A stretch of 64,000 nucleotides of DNA from Methanoregula sp. (lineage in GTDB: Archaea; Halobacteriota; Methanomicrobia; Methanomicrobiales; Methanospirillaceae): contig NZ_JAQTQD010000004.1 of assembly GCF_028712425.1 (NCBI RefSeq), positions 34,925-98,924 of the forward strand, written 5' to 3'. Positions 1 through 8,621 of this stretch are shown in pieces. Position 1 is the stretch's first letter, and every line of letters begins with the position of its first letter. The notes under the pieces are model-generated. The model was given only the letters and a program-made list of their open reading frames with translations. It did no database searches and was not told where the DNA came from. A program made the position numbers and the translations under genes.

Positions 1-190
1 CGAGGTTTGATAACCTCTTGAATCTCGAAGACTTCGTCTTCTCCGTCTCGAGGTTTGATAACCTCTTGAATCTCGAAGACTTCGTCTTCTCCGTCTCGAG
101 GTTTGATAACCTCTTGAATCTCGAAGACTTCGTCTTCTCCGTCTCGAGGTTTGATAACCTCTTGAATCTCGAAGATTTCGTCTTCTCGTG
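1..190. repeat. 48-bp tandem repeat, four copies
   Basis: Four head-to-tail units start at 1, 49, 97 and 145; the first three are identical and the fourth diverges near its end. Each unit carries two perfect hairpins: GAGGTT/AACCTC around a 4-base loop and GAAGAC/GTCTTC around TTC. The unit is 16 codons long, so an open frame runs through it, but I regard that as a by-product of the repeat and not a gene. The array probably continues left of the window. Confidence 0.9.
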
Positions 191-660
191 TCTCACGTTT
201 GAAAACGCTCGACATTTCGCGAAAAAACAGCCATTAATTCCCTCATTTTCACTCACTTTCCTGTCGAAGATTCCCTTGGAATCTTCTTCTCCTCCAGGTC
301 TTAAGACCTGTCGGACACCGGAGAAAAACAGGCAGGTATGGCACAGTTACAGCAGCGGATCGCGGAAGGGATCGGGCAAGAGGTGGGGGGATGTGGGAAA
401 TCTACCTTTTCCCGATCGAGTTTATCAATAGAGAACGAGCGTGTATCGACCGAGATTTGCATCCAGGGGTCGACCAAAACCCCCCATGGTTTGCTCCGGA
501 CTTCCCCCGGTTCGACAAAATAGGCGATCATCCAACAGAAAGGCAATATTTTAACGTTTTTAAGGGCAAAAATGGGGCCGGATTGTCTGAATATCCGCGT
601 ATGGAACGTATTTTCAAATCTGTGTACTGTAATCCGTGAAAAAATGCGAGTATCGGAATG
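150..660. repeat. Dispersed non-coding element, copy I
   Basis: This stretch matches parts of 6826-7376 and 13496-14040. Shared blocks are the hairpin pair with the TCGTGTCTC linker (171-207), the tract following GACATTTCGCGAAAA (about 210-262), the block GGAGAAAAACAGGCAGGTAT (320-339) followed by a GC-rich run, and a right-end block around 612-650 with the near-palindrome TGTGTACTGT. Copy I is the most diverged in the middle and has two extra hairpins inserted (266-310). No convincing protein is encoded. Confidence 0.65.
266..310. repeat. Double hairpin, GAAGATTCC and CAGGTC stems
   Basis: Two adjacent perfect inverted repeats: nine base pairs GAAGATTCC/GGAATCTTC with loop CTT (266-286), then CAGGTC/GACCTG with loop TTAA (295-310). 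The same order of stem types occurs at 50610-50670 with the order reversed, so this belongs to the hairpin-cluster family seen elsewhere in the window. Confidence 0.8.
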
Positions 661-685
661 ACGGTTATTGTTTCAATATCCACAG

Positions 686-1020
686 ATCCGGGGAGAAACC
701 ATGGTATCACATCCTTTCTCTCTCCGGGTTGTATTTTTCAGATTCTTTCATTGCAGCGGATAAGAAACCGGGTTTCCTATTTGCGGGAGACCGGACGTGT
801 TAAGTTTTGACCGACAAATCGTATTTATAATAAACTATAATTTGAACCCGTGGACAGCCGGAGGTTGTCCCAGAACCAGAGAACGGGCCCGCCCCGGATC
901 GAAGTGCGGCTGGACCCGGATCCTGCCCGAATGCACGTGAAGATAGTCTTCTGATTCACTGAAGGTTTCTTTGTGCAAGCGAGCGGAGCCAATGGAAAAA
1001 ATCTAAGGACGTGATCAAAA
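686..1020 (+). promoter_or_regulatory. Duplicated upstream/leader block A
   Basis: Nearly the same sequence precedes the gene at 3985 (block B). An archaeal TATA-like box lies at about 822-832, so a transcript would have a leader of roughly 160 nt or more. Conserved inverted repeats include CCCGT (847-851)/ACGGG (883-887) enclosing GGACA (852-856)/TGTCC (866-870), then GAAGA/TCTTC (939-951). Identity continues to and partly into the signal-peptide codons. This may be a structured 5' leader. I do not recognise a known riboswitch class. Confidence 0.6.
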
Positions 1021-2337
1021 ATGAAACTTGGAAAAATAAACCTCCTGCTGCTGGCGCTGCTGGTAGCGGCGATGGCGATGATACCGTGCGTGAGTGCGAA
1101 TGCTTTGAGTGCTACCGATAGTGAAAAAATATCAGAACTGAACGCTGCTTCCCTCAACCAGAGTAATACTCAATTACCTCGGTTACAATACGTCCAGACC
1201 CAGAAGAAAGCAATAATCAATGGAGAATTCAGGATGAGCGATAGTACGCAGAGCTCGCAGGTTGCCATGAGGGTAGCTGAATCGGCAGTCCCCATTGTGA
1301 CAAATCTTCCATTTGGTGCGATTGTCGAGCATTCCAACAACGGGGTAACAACGGTATTTGATTCTGACGGGATCCAGCTCTTTGCTGTTGACGATGCAAC
1401 TGCACCCCTGACCAATACTGTTGGCGGAGCATTGCCGGCAACATTCGTATTCGAAGTCCCGGATCAATCCCTGATCGTTGACGAAGGCGATATTACCCAT
1501 GTGTTCTTCAATAATAACCGGATAGTATCGATAGTTGGAAAATCCGGCGGGGTACACGAATTCGTTTCGTCATCATTGCAGACCTACAGCCCCCAGACAC
1601 TGTCACCGCAATGGATTGAATACGGTGAAACAGCGCGAATTTCAACGGTTGGACAATTCTCTGCCCGGTGGAATGTCCCAAAAGAACCTGTCCTTGTCTC
1701 CCCCTACTCACCCGGAATTTCTCTTGATGGATCGCAAAGCACTGTCTGGAATGGTCTAGAAGACACCAATGGGACCTACCTCCTTCAGCCGGTTCTTGAA
1801 TGGTATGTACGAAGCAAAGCAAGTGATCCTTATCCCACTGAAGCGAACTGGAGCATCGCATCATGGTGGATTTCTCCCAAAGAGAATAACGGGAATGGAA
1901 TTCACTCAACCCGGAGATACGGAATCCCTTCGACCGGAGAACTGGTTGAATCGGGAGATCTCATCCAGGGAAATCTTTACCACTCGGGAGCAATCTGGAG
2001 TGGCGCGATTACTGACCTGACATTGGGAATCAGTTCGACACTCTTCCTGAATTCATCTCAGTCTTCAGATCTGACCTATCGCAATCTTCAGGCATATACT
2101 GTACTCGAGGGATGGAATACCGTTGCCTTAAACCCGCAATCCTACAACTCCAGTTACCTGCCGGGAAACACAACATTTACTAATATTCTTATCAATGATA
2201 TATATGGGAATTCTGTGATACCGGCATCTATGCCCGGATATGTTAATACGGCGAACTGGAGTCCGACTGCTTACGGTTTATCGGTAACGAATTCATCATG
2301 GCCTGCATCGATTTCACTGAATACCGGCAACAATTAA
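1021..2337 (+). CDS. Secreted protein of unknown function (438 aa)
   Basis: I do not recognise the family with confidence. Residues 1-27 are a Sec signal peptide (basic start, LLLLALLVAAMAM core, cleavage near VSA-NA), so the mature protein lies outside the membrane. The rest is rich in Ser, Thr, Asn, Gly and Trp with many N-glycosylation sequons such as NSS, NGT, NWS and NNT, suggesting a glycosylated beta-rich extracellular protein. The middle (about 215-330) has a Trp-rich stretch with the order QFSARWNVPKEP, LQPVLEWY, NWSIASWW. There is no membrane anchor at the end. The start is fixed by the signal peptide and by the shared leader. An oligo-T tract follows. The signal peptide is closely similar to that of the protein at 3985, which otherwise differs. 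Confidence 0.75.
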   Translation: MKLGKINLLLLALLVAAMAMIPCVSANALSATDSEKISELNAASLNQSNTQLPRLQYVQTQKKAIINGEFRMSDSTQSSQVAMRVAESAVPIVTNLPFGAIVEHSNNGVTTVFDSDGIQLFAVDDATAPLTNTVGGALPATFVFEVPDQSLIVDEGDITHVFFNNNRIVSIVGKSGGVHEFVSSSLQTYSPQTLSPQWIEYGETARISTVGQFSARWNVPKEPVLVSPYSPGISLDGSQSTVWNGLEDTNGTYLLQPVLEWYVRSKASDPYPTEANWSIASWWISPKENNGNGIHSTRRYGIPSTGELVESGDLIQGNLYHSGAIWSGAITDLTLGISSTLFLNSSQSSDLTYRNLQAYTVLEGWNTVALNPQSYNSSYLPGNTTFTNILINDIYGNSVIPASMPGYVNTANWSPTAYGLSVTNSSWPASISLNTGNN

Positions 2338-2340
2338 TCC

Positions 2341-2352
2341 CCTTCTTTTTTT
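2341..2352 (+). terminator. Oligo-T tract after secreted-protein gene
   Basis: A T-rich run directly follows the stop codon at 2337, as in archaeal intrinsic termination. It also sits just before the ribosome binding site of the next gene, so read-through is possible. Confidence 0.35.
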
Positions 2353-2365
2353 GGGAGGAATACCA

Positions 2366-3589
2366 GTGAACGCCCGCCATATTCTGATTATTTCGTTGCT
2401 CATTTTTAGTACCGGGATTGTCGGTGCAGAAGAACCTCATACGGGAAACTGGAGTAATGTCGTCATATCCCCTGAATTCGGGCCACGATATGATTTCGGT
2501 ACCGCAGTATTCCACGACCGCATCTGGGTGATTGGCGGTCATACCCGCAATGGATACTTCTGGGGTTGTTCCGGCAATTCGACCTGCGATATGAATGACA
2601 TCTGGTCATCTCCCGATGGGCAATCATGGGAAAAGGTGACCGATCATGCAGCTTTCAGCCCACGTTCCGGTCATGGTGTACTGGTATTTCATGACCGTCT
2701 CTGGGTCATAGGAGGATCCGGAACGAATGATGTCTGGTCATCTCCCGATGGGGTAACATGGACGCTGGAAACCGGGCATGCCGGGTTCAGTCCGCGCAGC
2801 GATATGGGGGTAGCAGATTTTGACAACCGGCTCTGGGTTATCGGCGGAGGCACATTTGACAATCTGAAAAACGACGTCTGGTCGTCTCCTGATGGGATAA
2901 CATGGACTGAGATCACGAACAGCACGTCATTCAGCCCAAGGTATGGAAAGGGAATTGTGGTATTTAATGACCGGCTCTATTTGGTCGGAGGTACCGGAGA
3001 CAGTACATACACGGATCCCGTCACGGATTATACGTATATCAGCGAAGGTGGATCGAAAGATGTGTGGTCTTCCAAAAACGGATTAAACTGGACATTGGTC
3101 ACAGCAGATGCTCCGTTCAAATACCAGGAATTTACTCCGGTAGTTTCCGCGAACCGGAAGATCTGGGTTATCGGCGGGGGAAACTGGGAAACCCTGGCAA
3201 AACATACAAAATATGCTTCCCCCCACGCATTCAGCGAAGTCTGGTCTTCGCCCGATGGTTATAACTGGACGCTCGAGAATGAAGATCCCGGGTTCAGCCC
3301 ACGCTTTTTGCAGGGAGTTGTCGTGTTCAGGAACGGGATATGGGTTCTCGGTGGTACGGATAATTACCGGATAGCTGGCGACATCTGGAGTATGCCACTG
3401 CCGGGATTGGCTCGGGATATGGAAACCACGCTACCCGTTTCCGGGAATATTTCCCCCATGCAGCCGGTAGCGCTGGCAACAACTGTTCAGAGCGGAATTG
3501 ATCCGATCTCCTGGGATCTTCTGCTTCTTACCGGGGCTGCCGGAGGATATTGCCTTAAAAAGCGGAATCATTATTCGGGTAATGCATGA
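2366..3589 (+). CDS. Secreted Kelch-repeat protein, probably membrane-anchored
   Basis: A beta-propeller protein outside the cell. The start is taken as GTG at 2366, seven bases after GGAGG, giving 407 residues and a clean signal peptide (about 1-21, ending GIVGA). About six repeats follow, each with a pattern like FSPR..GV.VF.DRLWVIGG and then DVWSSPDG..W, which is the Kelch/galactose-oxidase blade signature. Near the C-terminus a hydrophobic stretch (SWDLLLLTGAAGGYCL) is followed by KKRN, which looks like a tail anchor. It follows the 438-aa secreted protein by 28 bp and may be cotranscribed with it. No catalytic residues can be assigned; adhesion or ligand binding is the general expectation. 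Confidence 0.8.
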   Translation: MNARHILIISLLIFSTGIVGAEEPHTGNWSNVVISPEFGPRYDFGTAVFHDRIWVIGGHTRNGYFWGCSGNSTCDMNDIWSSPDGQSWEKVTDHAAFSPRSGHGVLVFHDRLWVIGGSGTNDVWSSPDGVTWTLETGHAGFSPRSDMGVADFDNRLWVIGGGTFDNLKNDVWSSPDGITWTEITNSTSFSPRYGKGIVVFNDRLYLVGGTGDSTYTDPVTDYTYISEGGSKDVWSSKNGLNWTLVTADAPFKYQEFTPVVSANRKIWVIGGGNWETLAKHTKYASPHAFSEVWSSPDGYNWTLENEDPGFSPRFLQGVVVFRNGIWVLGGTDNYRIAGDIWSMPLPGLARDMETTLPVSGNISPMQPVALATTVQSGIDPISWDLLLLTGAAGGYCLKKRNHYSGNA

Positions 3590-3657
3590 AAGCAGGAGCT
3601 GTATTTTCGAAAAGGGTTATACCTTTGGCTGGGCGGCCATCATCCAGATGTCCGCCA

Positions 3658-3984
3658 ATCCGGAGAGACCATGGTATCACATCCTTTCTCTCTCCGGGTT
3701 GTATTTTTCAGATTCTTTCATTGCAGCGGATAAGAAACCTCATTTCCTGTATGCATGTGTCCGAACGTGTTAAGTTTTGACCGACAAATCGTATTTATAA
3801 TAAAATATAATTTGAACCCGTGGACAGCCGGAGGTTGTCCCAGAACCTGAGGACGGGCCCGCCCCGGATCGAAGTGCGGCTGGACCCGAATCTCTCCGAC
3901 GGTACGTGAAGAGTGGCTTCTGATTCTCTGAAGACAATCTTCAGTGCCGGCGAGTGGAGCATAAGAAAATGGAGTTGACGAAAA
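3658..3984 (+). promoter_or_regulatory. Duplicated upstream/leader block B
   Basis: Second copy of the block at 686-1020, with the same TATA-like box (about 3791-3802) and the same nested inverted repeats CCCGT/ACGGG and GGACA/TGTCC. Where the copies differ, some hairpins keep pairing: the stem near 3907-3919 is GAAG/CTTC, and a further stem CTGAAG/CTTCAG (about 3927-3943) is clearer here than in copy A. That pattern favours selection on RNA structure, though two copies are few. Confidence 0.6.
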
Positions 3985-4893
3985 ATGAACATTCCTAAAA
4001 CATGGGTCGTCCTGCTTGCACTTTTACTGGCGGCGATGGCGATGGTACCGATGGTGAGTGCGGGAGGTGGTAATCCTGACGCTGCAGGAAATACATATCT
4101 GGATCTAATCAATCCTGTTTCAAATGGTGATATCAACCTGTTTGATAAAATGGGATTACAAAGACCGGAAATCGAGAAAAATTCGATTCCACTGAAGCGG
4201 TATGATGAATCGAAGGAGATTGTCGAGAGAATAATGGCAATCGGAAAAGTTACGAATGAAGCAAAATCGGTGATAGGATTATACGATTTTGGATCATCTC
4301 AGGTTCTTCTCATTGATAGCGGAGATTCTGTTCTTGCCCTTTCTTACGATGGAAATAAGGTAAAAACAACGAAAATTGTTCCCAAATTGTTAGGAGAAAT
4401 GAAAGAATCCGGGCCTGCAAAACCGGCATCACTCCAGCAAAAAACACTTGGGGACTCAGTTACTACAAATATTCTTACACAACTGTATTCTATCTCAATC
4501 GAGTCTCCTGAATCTTCATCGGCGGTCAAGACAATTTATCAGGTTACTAAAACACGAACTGATGAGTATAAAAATTATTTGGGGGAAATCAGGGCCAGTC
4601 TCACAGTAACGGGAAAATTCTATGTGGATTATGGTATCAGCATTTCTTCAATCATTGATCAATCATCGTATTATGTGAGTTTCCCCTACACGATGTGTTC
4701 GTTTACTCATGCTGGTTCAGGCACGGGGTCAACTGCCGGACAGGTAAATGCTCATCTTAAAACAGGAGCGGCATTTGCAAGGGCTCAGATGGATAATTGG
4801 GTTGGCGAAAATGCATGGATGAATCTAAATCCATGGCAGGGTGGAAGCCAAAGTACCTGGATGTCTGGAAACGGTGATGGATGCACAGGATAA
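3985..4893 (+). CDS. Secreted protein of unknown function (302 aa)
   Basis: The family is not recognised. Residues 1-27 form a Sec signal peptide (LLALLLAAMAMVPMVSA) very like that of the protein at 1021. The mature N-terminal half (about 35-160) is charged and may be a propeptide-like region. The C-terminal part (about 195-302) is rich in Ser, Gly, Trp and Tyr, with a Cys near 233 and one close to the end, and GSGTGSTAG and WQGGSQSTW stretches. It is preceded by the duplicated leader block, which suggests co-regulation with the locus at 1021. An oligo-T tract follows the stop. No enzyme motif is visible. Confidence 0.7.
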   Translation: MNIPKTWVVLLALLLAAMAMVPMVSAGGGNPDAAGNTYLDLINPVSNGDINLFDKMGLQRPEIEKNSIPLKRYDESKEIVERIMAIGKVTNEAKSVIGLYDFGSSQVLLIDSGDSVLALSYDGNKVKTTKIVPKLLGEMKESGPAKPASLQQKTLGDSVTTNILTQLYSISIESPESSSAVKTIYQVTKTRTDEYKNYLGEIRASLTVTGKFYVDYGISISSIIDQSSYYVSFPYTMCSFTHAGSGTGSTAGQVNAHLKTGAAFARAQMDNWVGENAWMNLNPWQGGSQSTWMSGNGDGCTG

Positions 4894-4899
4894 TCCAAA

Positions 4900-4918
4900 T
4901 ATTTTTTTATAATAATTT
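4900..4918 (+). promoter_or_regulatory. Oligo-T terminator overlapping a TATA-like box
   Basis: The run ATATTTTTTTATAATAA serves two plausible roles: T-rich end of the gene stopping at 4893 and TATA box for the small gene at 4946. The latter has AGGAG about 8 bases before its ATG. Confidence 0.4.
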
Positions 4919-4945
4919 TGCAAATACTCTTCAGGAGAATGTATT

Positions 4946-5161
4946 ATGGATAGACAGGCTAAAAAGTATCTCTCGCTTCTGGCATTTGTGCTAATCACAT
5001 TCTATAGTATGATGACCAACTACTGGATCTTGTGGGCGGTGATCACACTCATGATATTTACCGATAATACTCTTGACTCTGTAAAGGAGTGGCTTGATAT
5101 TCGGCAGGACCGGTATCTTGAAGCGATGAAGAATCTGCAAGCCCCCTCAGTAAAAGATTAG
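4946..5161 (+). CDS. Small two-segment membrane protein (71 aa)
   Basis: A short protein with a basic start (MDRQAKKY), two hydrophobic segments at about 8-24 and 27-42, and an amphipathic charged tail (about 46-71). A good ribosome binding site (AGGAG) precedes the ATG. The layout resembles the protein at 5262, and the two look like diverged paralogues side by side. The function is unknown; size and topology fit a membrane-associated accessory peptide. Confidence 0.6.
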   Translation: MDRQAKKYLSLLAFVLITFYSMMTNYWILWAVITLMIFTDNTLDSVKEWLDIRQDRYLEAMKNLQAPSVKD

Positions 5162-5261
5162 GTCAACCTTGAGTCCATCCGGCAATCGATTCTGAAAATC
5201 AGGATTCGATTGAATTCACTGGATGTTGAGAAGAATAGATTGCAAAACGGGATCTAACGCT

Positions 5262-5465
5262 ATGAAGAAAAATCACTTGATCATTTTCACGATCGTCTGC
5301 GGAATCCTCGTAATCTACGGGGCAATCTCATTTCAGTGGGTGATGACCTGTAGCATTATTGCATTTTTTATCCTGTTCCTGATCGCCGATTATCTGATCG
5401 AGACTTTGTCATCGATCCGCCTGAATCTCGAAAAAATCGAGCAACATCTCAATAAAAAAACATGA
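5262..5465 (+). CDS. Small two-segment membrane protein (67 aa)
   Basis: Start taken at the ATG at 5262 (MKKNHLIIF), because the upstream alternative at 5223 adds a polar stretch with no ribosome site. Two hydrophobic segments (about 5-22 and 25-43) are followed by a short helical tail ending near KKT. It resembles the neighbour at 4946 in length, topology and tail. The function is unknown. Confidence 0.55.
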   Translation: MKKNHLIIFTIVCGILVIYGAISFQWVMTCSIIAFFILFLIADYLIETLSSIRLNLEKIEQHLNKKT

Positions 5466-5747
5466 ATGTGATTATTCCCTGACCGGGATACTATCAATGA
5501 GGTACCTCGTTCCTAATAGGTGTTCCTACAGGGTACGACGGAGGGAGGAATCCGGGCCCGAAACGGGCTCCGAATCCTCTCAAAATCAGAAAATTTGTGA
5601 TAGTTTCGCTAAAAAGCGTGACTGTTTCGCGAATTTCTCTGGGATCCCTGTCAATTTTACGACGGTGGAATGACTCCGGAGCACGGGACAATATGGGACA
5701 ATTAGCGCGAAGGATTGCGAAGGGGGGCAGGGTAATCTAGGGGGGGT

Positions 5748-5777
5748 CCGGGACAAGGTCGCCCGGTGGGTTTTTCG
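5748..5777. repeat. 30-bp dispersed motif, copy 1
   Basis: Matches 8634-8664 with three or four differences (core GGACAAGGTCGYCCGGTGGG). Both copies lie in non-coding DNA beside G-rich runs. Role unknown. Confidence 0.7.
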
Positions 5778-6100
5778 TGGGGGTGTTTAATCCGGGCGCG
5801 TATAGGGCCCGGATTCTTCCATCCGGCAGGTTTTACATGTCTCATTCGCGATTTTGCATGTCCTTATTTTTCAGACCGGGTAAGAATGCGCTCTGTTTGC
5901 CGAATTAATACAAATTCTCGTTCTAAAACATGTCTCTTTATGTCTCTTTAGGCAGGCTCTTGGACGGGATGTAGGGCTCTGGCATAGAAAAGCGGGGAAG
6001 TCGTTGGAGGAAGTGCGATGTGAGGATTATCCGGAAAAACAGGGAATCGGAGTCCGTATCATCGATTTTTGGGAGTATTCCAGAATATGGGGATCCCGAC

Positions 6101-6217
6101 GAAGAACCCCTTGCGTTCTTCTGTTGCTCCAGGTCGAAGGATCCTTCGGCTCCTTCTCCTCCTCAAGGTTCGAAGATTTCTGCAGAAATCTTCTCTTCAT
6201 CGAGGTCCTGATGAACC
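6101..6217. repeat. Hairpin cluster
   Basis: Four inverted repeats in a row: GAAGAAC/GTTCTTC (6101-6121), CGAAGGATCCTTCG (6135-6148), GAAGATTTC/GAAATCTTC with loop TGCA (6172-6193), and GAGGT/ACCTC (about 6201-6217). Stem types and spacing match the clusters at 1-310 and 50590-50730. Confidence 0.75.
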
Positions 6218-6521
6218 TCTCTGATTCTATCGAACCTTTCGGATTCTGAAGAACTGTCGCATGACGAACTGGATCCCCGATGTCGGTGTCTGGTATAGTC
6301 CTCACGGAGTGACCTTGTCCCTATTCAGACAAGATTTTTCAGCCGGGGGAGCCACTCCGGGGCGTACACACGTCCCTGTTGATTCGGTGTATGTTCGCCA
6401 GGCACCGGGGGAGTATTGGACGGGGAAGGGGATTATGATATTTTTTTGTGAGTGTATTTGCAACGTCGATACCACGCACTTGCTACCAATATTCATCTTG
6501 TATTTTCCCCATTTTTATAAT

Positions 6522-6780
6522 ATGTTTGAGCTGGTGAGTTTTGTCGGCAGGGGGCGAAACAGGAGACAGGTTCTCAAAGCCCTCTATAAACCAAGCTCGC
6601 CAACAGATCTCTCCCGGCAGACCGGTATTGATCGTTCAACGATCAGCCGCGTGGTCCTGGAACTTACCGGGAAAGGGCTCGTCGAGTGCCTGACCCCGGA
6701 TGAACGGATGGGCCGGTATTACCGGATAACCGAGGCCGGGAAAAAAAGTTCTTGCGGTGGTTGAGGGGAAAGGGGAGTGA
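6522..6780 (+). pseudogene. Winged-helix regulator with a homopolymer frameshift
   Basis: A MarR/ArsR-like winged-helix DNA-binding protein. From the ATG at 6522 it reads MFELVSFVGRGRNRRQVLKA, then a helix-turn-helix (TDLSRQTGIDRSTISRVVLE) and a wing (GRYYRITEAG). In frame it stops at 6762-6764 after SSCGG. If the run of seven A at 6741-6747 were six, the frame would continue KKVLAVVEGKGE and stop at 6778-6780, a normal end for this family. So there is either a one-base insertion or a sequencing error; the DNA-binding part is intact either way. A TATA-like tract (TTTTTATAAT) lies just before the start, so the message may be nearly leaderless. Confidence 0.65.
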
Positions 6781-6825
6781 GGTCTGGATCCTGCCGACCT
6801 GATAGTGAGAATCCCTCAAGAGGGC

Positions 6826-7376
6826 TGTGAGAATCCGGCCACGCTACGGCCCCGGATTTCCCTCTTTTCCGGTTCCAGAGGGAATAATTCGAAGACTCCG
6901 TCTTCTCATGTCTCATGTTTTCAGCATTCGACATCCCGGGAAATGAGGGAATAATTCACGTTTCATTGACCATTTTTACGTCTGAAAACCAGCGGTAAAT
7001 TTTAGCCACATTCTTTTGGCCGATCTCCTGCCGGATGGGGCTCTGGGTGGGGGGATGGAGGGAAATCCACATTTTCAGGGAACGGTCTACGACGGAGATA
7101 TCTCATTTCCCGACGGTGTGCCCCGGATCCATACCCCCTCCCGGTTCATTTCACGTGCCCATGCCCAGAAAAAACAGAGATCGGCCAACCGGGAGGTCCT
7201 ATATTGACATTTTTTCGGGGAAAATGTGCGTCCGGATGGGGGAAATACTCGCGCTACGGGCGTATTTTCAAAACAGTGTACTGTAATTCGCAAAAAAGTG
7301 CGATCCTCCAAAAGTCAGTTTTTCAAAATGGGCTCTGATTTGAAAAAGGAGCGATTTACGGGGAGAAAATTTTTAC
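6826..7376. repeat. Dispersed non-coding element, copy II
   Basis: Extends from the GC-rich inverted repeat near 6830-6862 through the hairpin GAAGAC/GTCTTC (6891-6905) to a right end near 7376. The right half (about 7060-7372) is strongly similar to 13735-14037 of copy III, including long near-identical blocks around 7085-7175 and 7262-7372. It ends about 100 bp before the CoiA-like gene. No protein frame is shared by the copies. Confidence 0.75.
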
Positions 7377-7478
7377 GAGGGTGTGTCGGGGAACTCGTGA
7401 TCGGACGGGCTGTAGGGGGATGTGGATAGGGAGAACCGGGAAAATATCGTTATAGGGTGGAAAACAAATCTGGATCAC

Positions 7479-8621
7479 ATGCCCTTGAAAGCGATTATTG
7501 ACGGGGAAACAATAATCGGTCCTGATCTCTCAAAAGACGAATGGGCAGAGCTGAAGATCCGGCATAAAAAAGGGCTCCCGGTCAGGATGTGCTGCTGTGG
7601 TGCCCCGGGGCATTTGCGGACAATAAAAGGAACTCAGCATTTTTACCATGCGGCTGATACCGGATGTCCCCATGACAACGAATCAAAAGAACACCTGGAG
7701 ATCAAATATCTCATCTACAGGATTTGTCAGGCCGAACAATGGGAGACCTCGGTAGAATTCCCTTCAGCAGATCGTACATGGATCTCCGATGTTTTTGCAC
7801 AGAAGGATGGAAGGAAGATCGTTTTTGAAATCCAGTTGAGTCCTATCCCATCATCAGACCTGCTGACCCGCGATAAGAAATACCGGGATGAAGGGATTGA
7901 GTCGTACTGGCTTTTAAACAACTACCTTGACCGGGCAAAAGAATTCAAGTCATGGTATGACAGCCTTGTTTACCCTGATGATGACCGGAGGAAGGAACGA
8001 ATCCCGTATATCGATCGCTCATTCTTTTTCACCGGGACCGAGAACCACCTTTTCATTGCCAAGAATATCCGGACGGTCGGGCTCCGTGCGAAAAAGCAGA
8101 CGCTCTACACCACCAATAATCCGGAAATTCCGCTTGCAGTCTGGGTGCGGGAAGTCCTGAAAGGAAACTACCAGAAGTATCTCCAGGAAAGCGCCGCGAT
8201 CTTTCAACGAAAACATGAATTGAGATCCCAAGCCTCTCCTGCGTTGCTCCGGTTAAGGGATTTTTATCAGAAGATTATCCGTGATGAAATCTATCAGGAA
8301 AAGGTCAGGAAGTATTACCGGAAAATAGCTGGAACGGAATGGTTGAGGGACGATAGTGTAGTGCAACAAAAATTCCGGGAAATTTCTGATGAAACCGACT
8401 GGCTCAAGCGGGAATATGAAACGATTATGTCTGAAAGTTATGGTTTGTTCTCCTGGAAAAAACTCCCGGGGTACAGTACATCATACCCGGTTTTCCGGCT
8501 TGAATCGGAAGCGAAGATCAAAAAACTGGATGAGTGTGTCCGGATATTCTCGCAATGGGAGCATGCGTTCGATGATGCCCTTAGAAAGCTTGACCGGGAG
8601 ATAACGGCACGGGGGGAGTGA
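7479..8621 (+). CDS. CoiA-like nuclease-family protein
   Basis: Predicted nuclease of the competence protein CoiA-like family. From an ATG at 7479 (380 aa; a GTG at 7422 is possible but has a badly spaced ribosome site) it starts MPLKAIIDGE. A small Cys/His cluster follows (MCCCGAPGH, HFYH, GCPHD), then ESKEHLEIKYLIY and a PD-(D/E)XK-like core: a Glu in TSVEFP, Asp in ISDVFAQ and EIQLS. The C-terminal 200 residues are charged and helical. CoiA itself promotes recombination during bacterial transformation; relatives occur widely and their roles are unclear. It stands alone, just after copy II of the dispersed element, and converges on the VWA gene. Confidence 0.75.
   Translation: MPLKAIIDGETIIGPDLSKDEWAELKIRHKKGLPVRMCCCGAPGHLRTIKGTQHFYHAADTGCPHDNESKEHLEIKYLIYRICQAEQWETSVEFPSADRTWISDVFAQKDGRKIVFEIQLSPIPSSDLLTRDKKYRDEGIESYWLLNNYLDRAKEFKSWYDSLVYPDDDRRKERIPYIDRSFFFTGTENHLFIAKNIRTVGLRAKKQTLYTTNNPEIPLAVWVREVLKGNYQKYLQESAAIFQRKHELRSQASPALLRLRDFYQKIIRDEIYQEKVRKYYRKIAGTEWLRDDSVVQQKFREISDETDWLKREYETIMSESYGLFSWKKLPGYSTSYPVFRLESEAKIKKLDECVRIFSQWEHAFDDALRKLDREITARGE

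Larger units (their letters stand above)
5466..6521. other. Gene-poor region with inverted repeats
   Basis: No convincing gene. It holds a palindrome GAGGTACCTC (5499-5508), a stretch starting GGGATACTATCAA that is also found in copy III of the dispersed element (near 13906), a 30-bp motif shared with 8634-8664, two blocks resembling the left edge of the dispersed element (CCGGGCGCG...GCCCGGATT near 5792-5816), a short direct repeat ATGTCTCTTT (from 5931 and 5940), and the hairpin cluster at 6101-6217. It looks like eroded repeat DNA. Confidence 0.5.

Noticed and set aside
18-431. Open frame of 137 codons across the first repeats
   Set aside because: It is produced by the 48-bp unit being a multiple of three and continues into unrelated hairpin DNA. 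No ribosome site or family signal.
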